This document shows positions 11,940 through 23,091 of a stretch of 60,000 nucleotides of DNA, one piece after another (positions within the stretch are counted from its first letter, which is position 1; every line of letters starts with the position of its first letter). Source of the DNA: Takakia lepidozioides (taxonomy: Eukaryota > Streptophyta > Takakiopsida > Takakiales > Takakiaceae); the NCBI GenBank assembly GCA_030704615.1, contig CM060734.1:15068001-15128000 (forward strand). The letters are read 5' to 3'. The notes under the pieces were generated by a model. That model ran no database searches, had not been told where the DNA came from, and saw nothing but the letters and a program-made list of their open reading frames with translations. A program made the position numbers and the translations under genes.

Positions 11940-12847
11940 TCATTCCGTAAGAGCAAGTGTCATTTTCCCTGTCATGATCTCCATTGTGTCATAGAATGGC
12001 AAAATCAATTGTCGAAAACATGTTCTGGCCGTTGGTAATGCCGACTGGCTGGATGCAGCTTTGTTCATAGAGATAAAGATCTTCTCCTCGTTGAAATATT
12101 GTGAGTCGGTACAAAACTTGTGCAAACTATATCTTTCGTCGAAAGACATTGTCTTCACAAGGTTTTCAAAGTTCAACCGAAGGGCCAACGGAAAATCATG
12201 GTCGTACTCGCACACAGATATAAACTCTTCTGCAGTGAATGCCATCTTTGCACTAAATACAGTTAGAAGGGTTTCCACAGAAAAGTCCTTATTGAGCTCC
12301 CAAGTTCTTCATACTTCTTAGTAGATCAGGGTCAATTTACTCCTGAATTTTCTCCAAGCTATGAATGGCAATGAAAAATCCTTCCTTCCTTCAGATCTCT
12401 TTCACAACGTGCTAAAGGTAAAGCTTCTGGGAACCTTTTGTCCATATGCAATAATCATAAACATAAGAAAGCCAAAGAACGCAACATCGCTCTTTATTCG
12501 TTTGGAAAGAAATGTGGAGTCATTCAAGTGATTTGCTGCAGGTGGGGGATCTGGAGAGCCAAACACAGAGGGAAGGTACTGCAGCCAAAAATACAAGAAA
12601 CACCAATGTTAAAGTATAAAGAAAAAAAACGTATACCTCGACAGTTCTTCAATGAAAACAATTTTAAAAAAAAATCATTAGCCCTGAATTGCTTCCACGC
12701 TGAAGTTAGAAAATTTCGAGTATGACCACCAACGTCAATAGTCTTGTCTTCAAGAACATATATTCCACTGAGGTACTCGACATAGATTGGTGGGATGCAT
12801 ACACCAAGCTCATAGTGTTCATCGAAAAAACTCCGTAATGTGAACAA
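11940..12847 (-). CDS. HECT E3 ubiquitin-ligase domain, C-terminal exons
   Basis: Minus-strand blocks that together form a HECT domain. Block 12847-12630 has IYVEYLSGIYVLEDK then TIDVGGHTRNFLTSAW, matching the 'G.D.GGPxREFF' start of the N-lobe. Block 12557-12402 has YLPSVFGSPDP and AFFGFLMFMIIAYGQ, matching the 'FxFxGxxxGxAxxxG' helix. Block 12278-11940 has the C-lobe: MAFTAEEFISVCEYD, then SALPTARTCFRQLILP, where the Cys in ARTC is at the catalytic thioester position, and it ends in LALTE. Between the first two blocks, GGTATACG (donor side) and GGCTGCAG (acceptor side) suggest an intron of about 75 bases, though joining them does not keep frame perfectly, so a small indel is likely. By family knowledge HECT proteins transfer ubiquitin through that Cys. 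HECT is normally C-terminal, so the TGA at 11940 should be the true end. Confidence 0.75.
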
Positions 12848-12940
12848 TTCATACCCGGAGTGGTCTACACATACAATCCTTGAGACATTAATAAATGAAG
12901 AACCACAAAAAATATTAATATGTATTTGATATTATTTTAA

Positions 12941-12964
12941 TATATATATATATATATATATATT
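12941..12964. repeat. (TA)n microsatellite
   Basis: About 12 TA dinucleotides in an A/T-rich stretch, probably within an intron of the HECT-type gene. Confidence 0.95.
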
Positions 12965-13057
12965 GGTAGGGCTACATTCCTATCACTACATCATCAGAAA
13001 CCACTAAATAACATATTTGATTGAACATGTTCACAATAAAGTTATAATTTTAACAAC

Positions 13058-15287
13058 TTAAATATGTATTATAAAATTATAAAAAATAAAAAATACCTGT
13101 AACTCTCGTTTGGAAGGCAAATGCAGTAGAACACGTGTGTAGCTTATCATCAAATATTTGAGAAAGTGTTGTACTTGGGCTTCATATGCAGCTGTATATT
13201 CTCTCATTGCTCTTCGCAGCTCCAAGGCCTGTAAGTCCACCACACTACTCCCTTCCGATAAGTTGATCACATTGTTGGATGTACTTCGAGATACTGCATC
13301 CCTCCGTCGTCATGGTCTCCAAAACATTAACTTTGCTATCAGTTCCCAATTTTTCCAGTCCACAGATGCGTGTTCCTCAAACATAGTTTGGATATCAAAT
13401 TTGAGCAGGCTATCAACCACGGCGTCTCTTCCAGCAATGCCTCTACCTCATCTACTTGGGTCTTGTTAAGACCCAAGTGATTTCTCCACCGAGCAACCAA
13501 CATAGTCAAAATAGATCCTCTCTTTGAGTTACCGTGATCACTGGCATCATCACATGCATCTTTGGCCCCCTCCAGGTATAAGCAGAAATTGTTCTATTTT
13601 TTTTATTTTCTCTTCACATGCAAACATATTTGAATCCTCAAACCGATCACATAGATCAACAACCTCCATTTGTCTAATCGCTCCACTCCTTTGAGAATCT
13701 GATCGATATTCATCTGTATCCATAGAAGACAATGTAGATAAACCTGACATTGTGGACCGGCTGTTAGAAAGAGAAATTGGGGCACGGGAGGTGGAACATT
13801 GCTGACCACTAGAAATGGTACCGGACCCAGTGGTTGAACAATTATTCAATGACCCAAACATTCGTCCTCTACCATTGGTACCTCTCTGGTATGAACCAGT
13901 TTGCATTTTTTCATGAGAGTGAGAATCAGAGAGTGTTGGTGATGTTAACTGTGGTTTGTGCAAATGTCTTGCACGAACATTTCGTGTAGCCGGTGTTGGG
14001 CTGATATCGTGAGCTGTGGTAGATCCATGATCAACACACGTTCTTCGTGTCGCATTGATATGTGCAGTGGATGGACTTGATGTGAGATTTTTGCCGCCAA
14101 CGTTATAATCTTTAGTACACTCTTCTTCACAATCAACTTCAACGTCTTCATCCACAATGAATGATCTTCTCTTTAGTAACTCAGCTGATGCAACATAATT
14201 GTCAACTTGCCAAGGTAGTAGTATCTCCTTTGGATCTGGTATATAGATAATCTGTGCTAACCAACAACAATAATACATTTGTGATATTAATCCAATATTT
14301 TGATAAGGTGCTAATCATAACTATAGTTCTATGGAGGTAGATTCAGGTAAACTCTGTTAACAGACAGTTTGACATTTGACGTGTACATTTTGTAACTAAA
14401 ATATTTATGACATCTGATGCATCAAGTATAAAGAAAATGACATCCTTAATAACTGAAGAAGGGTTTTAGGGATCATAATATGAACCTTGGGTTTTCCATT
14501 CTTTCTTGCTTGGAAGATGTGACCATGGGATGTCTTTGCTAAGTGCTTAGGAAAAAAATTGAATCCGGTCCACCAGCTATCAATCCAACTCCAGATCTGA
14601 CAACGTCTTTTCCATTGCTCACATGAAAAAACAAGCCGGCAATATTCGCATACCTTGGCCTCTTATAAAATTTTGCTGCTGCCAGAGCAATTGTTTTTTG
14701 ACCAGTTCCATCTTCAAATGGTTCATGATCTGGATGTCCATAGGCCCCACCCCATTTTGTATCAGGTGGCAAATTGACACAAAAACTCCTTTGTGGTTGA
14801 TGTAACTATTCTCATTAGTTGCATTTCTCCGGTTTCTTCATTTGTATGTTGAATAGTCTTCACCTCCAAAGGACAAGCAATATGACGTTCCAGTGCGTTC
14901 AACTGGTGCAGTAGGCCTTGAGCGTAGTAGTCCTCCATGTGATGAATGATGACTTGGATATCTCGTTGATGGATATCTTCCGACAAGTGATCTTGAAGTC
15001 CGAAGTGTGCTCCCTGAAGGTGTTCTTGGATGTATTAGACCATGATGTGGCCCTTGCATGAATTCACGTGGGAAGTTAAAACCATAGCTCTCGCTCACCT
15101 CTTGCGACAAGTTTGTGATGTTATAAGGGTCGTTCAAGAAAAGGGTTAGTCTAGAGGTAGAATTCCCGGGCAAATTAGGGCTAGTTAGAAAAGGAATATT
15201 AGTGCTTGTTTCAGCCGACAATAATCGTCCGTCAATTGTAATGGACTCATGAGAAGACATGATAGTCGAGGGAGAACACAAGCCCAA
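13058..15287 (-). CDS. N-terminal and middle exons of the HECT-type gene (tentative)
   Basis: Several minus-strand coding-like blocks lie upstream of the HECT domain. 15287-14838 has a Ser/Thr/Pro-rich start (MSSHESITIDGRLLSAET). Neighbouring frames 14986-14762 and 14772-14539 carry protein-like text (TKEFLCQ, WGGAYGHPDHEPFEDGTG). Block 14278-13559 begins after a likely acceptor and has ILLPWQVDNYVASAELL, a cluster of acidic residues (VDEDVEVDCEEE) and a long Ser-rich linker. Blocks 13550-13270 (VARWRNHLGLNKTQVDEVE) and 13270-13090 (SSVVDLQALELRRAMREY) look helical. Frame changes at about 14990, 14770, 13590 and 13430 cannot all be resolved by eye as introns; some fall at homopolymers. No domain besides HECT is recognised. 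Either this is an intron-rich gene or a decaying copy of one. Confidence 0.45.
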
Positions 15288-16319
15288 TTGGTGATATCCC
15301 TAATGTGTTGACATTATCTCTTGTAAACCTCCTGCAAACATATAAGATGACAAGGTCAATTACTAAAATCTGCAGTGTTTTCTCTCGCAACATTGCAATC
15401 TTCGACTTGATCAAGGAAAGGTCATATGGTATTGGCCGTGCACCCAATTGCTAAAAAGAAAAGAAATCAATATGACTTCTTCATACTCTACTTCACACAA
15501 TTCCAAAAGCCATTGCTTATCTAGGTACCATTGAATTTAGAACCATGAGATACATTTCTAAATGTGTAGATGAGAAAACAACATGATGCTGTGTGCTACT
15601 CCATGATAGTATTTGGGAATTGCAATGCTTACTTGTGTAGCTTGAGCTGCGTATGTGCACACACTGCTGGTGAACTTGAAGGAACAAAGAAGGTGTTGAA
15701 GATGAAGCAATGAAAATTTGAAGAAACCCAATAGACTATAGTGCAAAACTTGAAGCAAATTACAGTCGAGAGATGATAAAAATGCTTGTAAGCAATGCTA
15801 ATGGGAAAAGCTGCATATCAACACACACTACTTTTTGAACTAGAGCAAATTAGACTTGAAGAAACAAACAAGGTGTTGACGTTGAAGCTACAAATCGGAC
15901 TTGAGAGACACTGAAGACGCTCATAAGCAATGCAACCTGAAAAGGTGAAGGGTTAGAAGTGGTGTACTATGCATTTCAAATATGAACCAAGTACGTACAA
16001 TGTACTTCAAATTTTACTTTATTGTTTCATTGCAAGTGGCTGAAAACACTTTGTAGGCGCTCATCATGTATGTCATAGTCATTGGCCCACCATTTCAAAA
16101 CCTCACTCATTGTTGGACATAAATCATTAATAGAGGTGGAGCATAACCGAAGTCAGTATTACCTGTGCACACATCACTATTCATGAATGCTCCTCACACT
16201 TTTTATAGATTTCCGATCCACTTTGTATAAATATAGCCACCTTGTATGAACATAGTTGCCCTTTTACACTCTAATAATAAATAAATATTAATATATATTT
16301 TATATATTCGCTGAAAACA
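15288..16319. other. A/T-rich region upstream of the HECT-type gene
   Basis: No gene recognised. Two diverged direct copies of a segment of about 130 bases can be seen (about 15661-15805 and 15823-15945), both with GAAGGTGTTGA(A/C)G(A/T)TGAAGC and ending in GTAAGCAATGC or ATAAGCAATGC. This may be 5' UTR or promoter of the minus-strand gene. Confidence 0.35.
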
Positions 16320-16342
16320 ATGTTTTGAGCGGCTCAAAACAT
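16320..16342. repeat. 23-bp near-perfect palindrome ATGTTTTGAGC/GCTCAAAACAT
   Basis: ATGTTTTGAGCGGCTCAAAACAT is symmetric except for its centre base. The same core (TTTTGAGC..GCTCAAAA) is the building unit of the array at 23.1-23.7 kb. It abuts the left inverted repeat of the MITE-like element. Confidence 0.8.
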
Positions 16343-16348
16343 ACATAT

Positions 16349-16823
16349 TGTCCCTGGACAACCATTTAGGCATTTTTGTGCTGGTAATTATTTCAACCAA
16401 ACAGAAGATACAGCATAGCACATTTCTCAAACCATTTCTCACATTAGGCATCTTCATGCTATAAGTTTTTAGAATTAGGTACATGAGAAGAGAAAATATT
16501 TATTTTTAGGCTGGGGCCTTTCGAAGTTACATGGAGCTCTCGCAAATAGATTGGGATTTGTAGGAAATTATTTCCGCACGCATATATTTGTATTGATTTT
16601 TGTTCAATGAAAATTTCATCTTATTACAAACAACATGAGAAGAGGCTTGGAAGTTTTTTGCTGGAATTTTTAGGCATTAGGCTCTTTGGTCCCATAGTTT
16701 CCGAACAATTAGGCCAAAATCTGAGAAATTCCCCGAATGTATTTGGCACTTTCATTTTGAATCAATTGTCTAAAATATATATATATTTTTAAAAATTGTC
16801 GCCTAAATGGTTGTCCGGGGACG
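16349..16823. mobile_element. MITE-like element with about 22-bp inverted ends
   Basis: TGTCCCTGGACAACCATTTAGGC at 16349-16371 is matched in reverse complement by GCCTAAATGGTTGTCCGGGGAC at 16801-16822, with one or two mismatches. The 475-bp interior is A/T-rich and non-coding. I could not see a convincing target-site duplication, so the superfamily is not assigned. Confidence 0.55.
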
Positions 16824-16869
16824 GTACTAGGGCACTTAGTAATTCTTAGCTACACAAAACATGTATAAC

Positions 16870-17021
16870 GGGGCTGTGGCCTATTGATAAGCCAATTGTT
16901 TATAAACCAGTGGGCCTAGGGTTCAAAGCCTTAGTAGTCTTTTTGCCTTTGGGCTAAGCTCTGCCCTTGTAATGCCTCTGGGGCTTTGCTGTTGTTTCCT
17001 CAGAAACCAAGAAAATAAAAA
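16870..17021 (+). mobile_element. Probable tRNA-derived SINE
   Basis: The block starts GGGGCTGTGGCCTATTGAT (A-box-like). About 40 bases later comes GGGTTCAAAGCC (B-box-like), giving a polymerase III internal promoter layout. A 3' body of about 85 bases ends in an A-rich tail (AAGAAAATAAAAATG). No tRNA cloverleaf is intact. Confidence 0.5.
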
Positions 17022-17978
17022 TGTCTGGAAAAGTGTTCAACCTGAGCCACTATGCTCACTCAAGTACTTAAATAGTATATATCTGGTTGAAGTTAAATAT
17101 TTTTGAAATACCAAAATTACCTAAATATATTTGGGAGGCTTAATTTTCCTTTTATAAAAACATTTATTGGAAAGATTGTTAGTCCTGAAAGGACATATTT
17201 TATTGTATTTCACAATATCATGGGGCTTTCAAATACTTAAGTAATGGCGTAGGAAGTTAAGAGCTAAAGAACCTCATTGGGGGCGATGGCGGAGCTGCGC
17301 CCAACAGTCGCTTCGTCTCTCTCCTCTCATCCCCCCAGTCCCATGCTTTGCAGCACCCCATTGTGCTTTTACTAGTCGTTTTCAGGATCTACTCAATGCT
17401 AGCTATCCATCCATATGATTTACAATATCTTTCCAACATCTTTCCCACAAATCCAACACTTCCCCCTCATTCATCCAATCTGTCCAACACATCTCCAAGG
17501 CGGAACTAGTTAGTACCCTCAAGCTCATACCATTTACAAACACAGGCCCTGACTCAAGTACACTTCCCAAGGAGGTCTCCCTTCTGTGTACATAAACCTT
17601 CAAACTTTAGTTCATATCTGATATATCTGTCTTCCATGGTCTGCAATCATCAATGACACGGTCGACTGCGCAATCTAGCAGCCGCCTCTATTAATGACCT
17701 TGCACCTCAAAGCGGCTATGGCAGGTTGTTCTTACCTACCCAAGGGGCCTTGCATGATGCATGTCTTTGGGTAATTACAAATGGGACAGTTTAATGCTAT
17801 GTGATCTACAGTCGAGCCGGATCCATGAAGAAGCTTATCAGAAGAAACTAATTATCTAAGAACCCCCAGCCAAATCCCGCGCTCCCAGCCCGCCAAGCTA
17901 AGCAAAAGTGTTCTCTATCGCTTCTACCGCTTGATAGTCACAGTAACCGGTAGCTGCCTCCACTTCAAGCTTTTCACA
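17022..17978. other. Intergenic / possible LINE-2 5' UTR
   Basis: No gene recognised. The part from about 17270 (GGCGATGGCGGAGC) is GC-richer and may be the 5' UTR of LINE-2, whose ORF1 begins at 17979. Confidence 0.35.
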
Positions 17979-19153
17979 ATGTTTCCTCCAAGCTACGAGC
18001 AATTTAGAATGAGAAGCTCAGCTCGAGGCAGGGGACAGCACAAAGGGCCCACCCGATCACACTACGTGCCAACAGCCCGACCAACCTCCGGAACAGGATA
18101 TTTCCTCGCACACCAAGCTCAATCCGTAGGAGGTGGAGGGGAGAGAAGGATGCAGCCGAACACAATGGAGACAGCAGCGACACCTCACCCGCCTGCGATC
18201 CCAGTCACCCAGCAAGGCCCACCACCAATGCAAGCAACTCAGGATGCACAGGGAACACTGGCAATGTTCACACCTGCAAAACAACAGGAAGAAGTAAACG
18301 AGCTTCAGAAACAGGTGGAAGATGACCTGGGGATGGACGACCTCATTACCACGCAGGAGGCCCTCGGTGGGGACCACCAGATAGTACCGGTGGATATTCC
18401 AGACCTCATCAACAGGGTATCATGCATGGAGGACAACAGTATACTGGTCCACTTCCGTGGTAAGAAAGTAGCAGATCATTTGTGAGAGACTGGGCAATCA
18501 GGCACTTGGGAGGGACAGGAGAGCTCCTGCATCACTTCTGCCATGCCAAGGGGAGGGGCTTTTTCTCGTTGCAATTTGAATCACAAGAGGCCGCTGCAAA
18601 AGCTCTCAAGATTAACCCACACTTACTGGGGTTCAATGTAAACATCTTTCCATGGTCAGCAAAAATGGGACACAAAAATGGAAAAGTGTGGGGACCAAGG
18701 ATTGTATCCCTCCCTTATATTCCAGATCAATATCTGCTCAACATCCCTGACATTGCCAACCACTTTGGATCCTTTCTGGGTTGCTTAGGAGTGTTTGACC
18801 CACTCATGTGCACGGATAGCATCAGGAAGCACCCGGCCTGGAAAAATGCTACAATCGCATCTAGGCTAAATGACAAAGGATTCGCAAAAATGGTGCTGAT
18901 GATGCCAGAGGAAGCCACACTGCCAAACTACGTCAGGCTCCCCATTGATGAAGAAGGCAATTACTTCACAATCAGACTGTTGGAGGAAGCAGCCTCGGCA
19001 AAATGCTTTAACTGTGGGAAAATAGGCCACATCAAAGTAGACTGCCCTTCAGCAGAGAGGAAACGCTCCCCAGGAATAGGAGGGAAGGTGGGGCCACGAC
19101 AGCCACTCAAGTGGTCAACACTGGAGGAAAAAGGAAACCCGACCTCAGGCTGA
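17979..19153 (+). pseudogene. LINE-2 ORF1 (RNA-binding protein with CCHC knuckle), frameshifted
   Basis: First protein of a plant L1-type LINE. It starts MFPPSYEQFRMRSSARGRG with a basic, low-complexity N-terminus, then a DUF4283-like RNA-binding region: VRDWAIRHLGG, HFCHAKGRGFFSLQFES, NIFPWSAKMG, then IANHFGSFLGCLGVFDP, ending in a zinc knuckle AKCFNCGKIGHIKVDCP (about 18997-19050). A one-base shift near 18478 separates the two frames (17931-18485 and 18482-19153); the homologous stretch in LINE-3 (54.4-55.2 kb) is continuous there, which confirms the shift is a mutation in this copy. Confidence 0.85.
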
Positions 19154-20460
19154 GTCAGTTCAGGCAGCTGGGAAACTAACCCAACACACCGATCTGCTGC
19201 AGATCAGCCCAACACCAAGGGAAGCAAAGACACATGTACAGCCCATAGATCCCATGTATCTTGAAGCGGGGAGGATGCACCCACCAGCTCACAAAGGAAA
19301 AGGGAAATGTTCTGAGCAAGGGTAGGATAAGCAACCAAAACCTCAGAAAGCAGGTCTGAAACCGGAACTGGATCCAAGAGGCATCTACAGAAGCATGCTG
19401 TCAGGCATAGCAAGTAACCCGATCTTGGCTAGATTGTGCCTCAGTAGACTCAACACATACACCAAACTGGTACTGGGAGGATGCTCACAGCTAGACTAGG
19501 ATGATATGCCCAGAGCATCATATGTCACCCCCTTGATCTTCAGGAGAGGGGAACCACCCTCCATTCTCATTTCCTCGGGGAACATAGAATGTCTGGAATC
19601 GCTATGGATCACCACAGCTGATGTCAAGGCTTTCATTGCAACATATCCGCCAAATAGTGATCCATACCCCATGGTAATAGCAAAAATAAAGTACTTCTTC
19701 AAAACCCATCTCAAGCATTATCTGATCACGATGTATTCCACAATTACCTGGGGGGCATACAAGGAAATTCACCCGGGTCTCACTACCAAACCCTCCACCC
19801 ACATCCTGGCCCTTCTTGAGGAAGCAGAGGTGTATCATACCCCCGCACCTCCAGGGTCACTGTGGATTAATGAGACGGCACTTATCAGAGTCTGGGGGCA
19901 GGGTGGATTCAAAATCAGAACTAGAGACGCTTTACGAAGCACCTTCACCCTGCTCTCACAAGGCTGGACATGGACACAGAGGAGGAGAACCACCGTATGG
20001 AGCTGCAGAGAACCAAGGAGTACTTGGGGGGAGCCAGGCTGCCCACAGTCTCTTCATCATCAGTGGACTCAGTTTCGGGGGGAGCAGGAATGGCAACCTC
20101 GCCAGCCCCCCAAGCTCTGGAGTTCAAGTCCAATGATAAGGGTGAAGCCTCGCCACGCCTGCAACTCAATCACAAGAACCCAAACAAACCCAGGTACTGC
20201 CTATCACCCTTCCTTGTTTCATTTATCAGCCCATTGCTCGTGATGCAAAGAGATGTTGGTTACTATGCAGGAAGCCTGATCCGCGTCATAAGTCTGCCTC
20301 TAGACGGTCTATCCCTGCAATCCACATCCCCCCAAGTCAAGCAGGGGAGTCGAGAGACCCCCTGGCCCATGTCAGTCATGCCCTTCACCAAGCTATGGAA
20401 GGGGGATCACTAAACCAAAGGGTCACCCTTTCAGGTATCACAACCTGCCTTTTTCACCAA
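19154..20460 (+). pseudogene. LINE-2 ORF1 tail and inter-ORF region, degraded
   Basis: The plus frame 19506-19950 is protein-like (SYVTPLIFRRGEPPSIL, then WITTADVKAFIATYP) but shifts frame repeatedly after about 19950. It lies between the zinc knuckle of ORF1 and the start of ORF2, so it is probably the C-terminal part of ORF1 or a linker. No known domain is recognised. Confidence 0.45.
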
Positions 20461-23035
20461 ATGCAGATTAATCTGACGTCTTGGAACATCCGGGGATTGG
20501 GACCAGACCCCTCCTCCTTGAAAAGAGTTAGGTTATCCTCGTACCTTAACCCCTTAGTTAACCAGACATCTATAGTCTTTATTCAGGAGCACAAACAGGA
20601 CCCAACCAAAATCGACAACCTCACAGATCACCTCTGGCCCAAAAATTTGTCATTATGGAAACCCACCTCAGAAGGGACACGTGGAGGCGCTGCAATGCTT
20701 TTCTCCCCTTCCACCCATGCACTCATCCTCTCAGAGGAATCCTGGATAGCGGGCAGAGCCCAGTTTTGCTCCCTATCCCTGCCAAACAACCTTGGAACAC
20801 TGGGATTAGTAAATATTTATGCCCCTAACAGTACCCTCGAAAGAATAGAATTTTGGTCGGAGTTGGATTCCAAGATGATGGCCCAGCAAGGAACACACCA
20901 ATGGCTCATTGCAGGGGACTTCAACATGGTGGAGCAATCTGTGGATAGAAGAGGCCTGGGGATGGCAGGAGCACTTTCGGAGGATGTAGACAGATGGCTG
21001 CAGCTGGCCCAAAATCATAACCTACTTGAAACAGACTGGATCCACCAGCAACCCAGCAGGGCAGAGCAACCATTCTTCACATGGACCAATGGTAGGGAAC
21101 TAGCACACCTACACATGGCACGGCTGGACAGGATTTACGCCTCAGCAAACATCATTCAATGGACATCCCGCCAAATCCAGGAACCCATACCAGTAGGCTT
21201 TGACCATGCACAAGTTTCAGCCACGCGCCATCTCCATTCCAAACACTCAGGCTAGGGGAAGAGGCATTTACAGACTGAATGCTTCCCTCCTGTCCATCCC
21301 TGCCTTCAAACAGGGACTATCCCTGGCTTGGGCACAGGTGGGAAATGGCACTATCAACCCCACAGATAGATTCCTGCTCAAACTTCAAGCGGCAGCTGCA
21401 GCCAGTAAAAAGCTTAGTAAACAGATCACGGAGGCAAGGAAAAGGAAGTTTCAGGCCCTATCAAAATGCCTTAAAGTATGCCAAATCAGTTTGGAATCCC
21501 CTAGATGCGACGAGGCCACTTACCAGACATATCTGGAGGCAAAGAAGAACTTACAACTCTTCCAAACACTCAAGGAAGAGAAGCTTAGGCTCCAGGCAGG
21601 CATAAACTGGGCGACAAAGGGAGAGAAGATGACCAATTTTTTTTTTGATAAAGCCAGGCAGAAAAGAGTGACCCAATCAATAGCTGAACTCAAGGATCCC
21701 ACCTCGGGCCTGTCGGCTTCTACCCCCAAAGAACTGGCGGCGATGGCAGTCACTCACTTCAGGAGTCAGTTTCACAGCGATTCCTGCTTCTCCCCTCAAA
21801 CCCCGGCTCAGATCCAAAGCCTAGAACAAACCCCAAAAAGGTTGCACCCCGCGGATGCCCCCTCCTTGGAAGGAGATTTTACAGACATAGAGTTACAAGA
21901 TGCCTTAGACAAGCTTCAGAACGGCAAATCCCCAGGGCTCGATGGTATCCCAGTGGAGTTCTACAAATCCATGTGGGGAGAAATATCCCAGGACTTCATA
22001 GATATGGCTAACCACATCTTTCTTACAAGGAATATGCCAGCCTATCTGTCGCAAGGAGTCATTATCCTGCTCTTCAAGAAGGGGGATAGGACAAACATTG
22101 GCATTATAGACCGATCACCCTGCTCAACGTGGCCTATAAGATAATTGCCAAAGCCCTCGCAATTCGCTTACAGCCCCTTCTTCCAATAATCATTCGGCCC
22201 AGTCCGACAGGCTTCATCAAGGGCAGGTATATCCTAGACAACTTATTATTAGCCCAGGAAATTCCAATCTTTGCAAAAAAGACGAACCAGGCCATTGCGA
22301 TGCTCCTCCTTGACTTTGAGAAAGCATTTGATAGAGTAGAATGGTCCTTCCTGCTCAGGGCACTCCGCAAAGTGGGTATATCCCAAGAATTCTGCACACG
22401 GGTCCAGACTCTATTGACAGGATCTTCAGGCCTCGGGGTTCAGAGTTAATTGGGGTAAAACATGCGCCCTTCTGGTGGGGGATACCTCAGCCTCGCCTCT
22501 GGGAGCAGACCCAACTTGGGGTCAAGAGAAAGGTCTCAGATGGCTGAAATCAGGGCAGTCAACCACCCTGCTTGGATACACGTATGGCATAGACCGAGTC
22601 ACAGATCAGCAGATTTTTGCAGCCACGCAAGCCAAGCTTAGAACCAAACTGGCACACTGGGGCAGTTACCATCTGTCTATCACCGGGAGGGTACTGCCAG
22701 CAAACCAAGTACTCTCCGCAGGTCAATGGTTCTTCGCCTCTGCATGGAGGCCCAATGAGGCGCAAATAAAGGAAATGAAGAAACTCCTTCGTAACTTTGT
22801 TTGGGGGGCAAAGCACCCATCCGAGAAAAAAAGGCCCCAAGTATCGTGGAAGCTGGGGCTAGGCATTATAGACCCTCAAACGCAAATCACGGCTCTACTT
22901 GCGAAATGGATACCAAGATTCCTACGACCAGAAGGACGAGCCTGGAAACACCTAGTCTATGACAACATTACCCTGGCCTCACCGCTTAAGACGGTTGCCT
23001 GGAACCCCTCCTACAGATGGGTGGTTCATGGCTAA
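20461..23035 (+). pseudogene. LINE-2 ORF2: endonuclease-RT with RT core deleted
   Basis: The start is the ATG at 20461, giving MQINLTSWNIRGLGPD, the usual first residues of the L1 endonuclease. Endonuclease motifs follow: FIQEHKQDP, LVNIYAPNS, IAGDFNMVEQSVDRR, FFTWTNGR, RLDRIYAS and GFDHAQVS. From 21200 the linker and RT begin (AGINWATKGEKMTNFFF, KSPGLDGIPVEFYKSMWG, VIILLFKKGDR), then a frame shift near 22100, then NLLLAQEIP and LLLDFEKAFDRVEW (RT motif A). At about 22430 the protein jumps from LLTGSS straight to the 'SGLxVNWGK' segment that normally follows the FADD box, so the catalytic YADD/FADD block is gone. The C-terminal part (TLLGYTYGIDR, LRNFVWGAKHP) continues to 23035. Confidence 0.9.
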
Positions 23036-23091
23036 ACACAAAACGGTGGGCTCTCCCCTGTGGAGGGCGATCTGGCAAGCCTGGTCCAAAG

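Noticed and set aside
9616-15287. A single HECT-recombinase fusion protein
   Set aside because: The HECT C-lobe ends with a proper stop after LALTE, HECT domains are C-terminal, and a 540-base spacer follows; two genes are more likely.
17403-17603. Minus-strand 66-codon frame as a small gene
   Set aside because: No recognisable motif, and it lies in what is probably LINE-2 5' UTR on the opposite strand.
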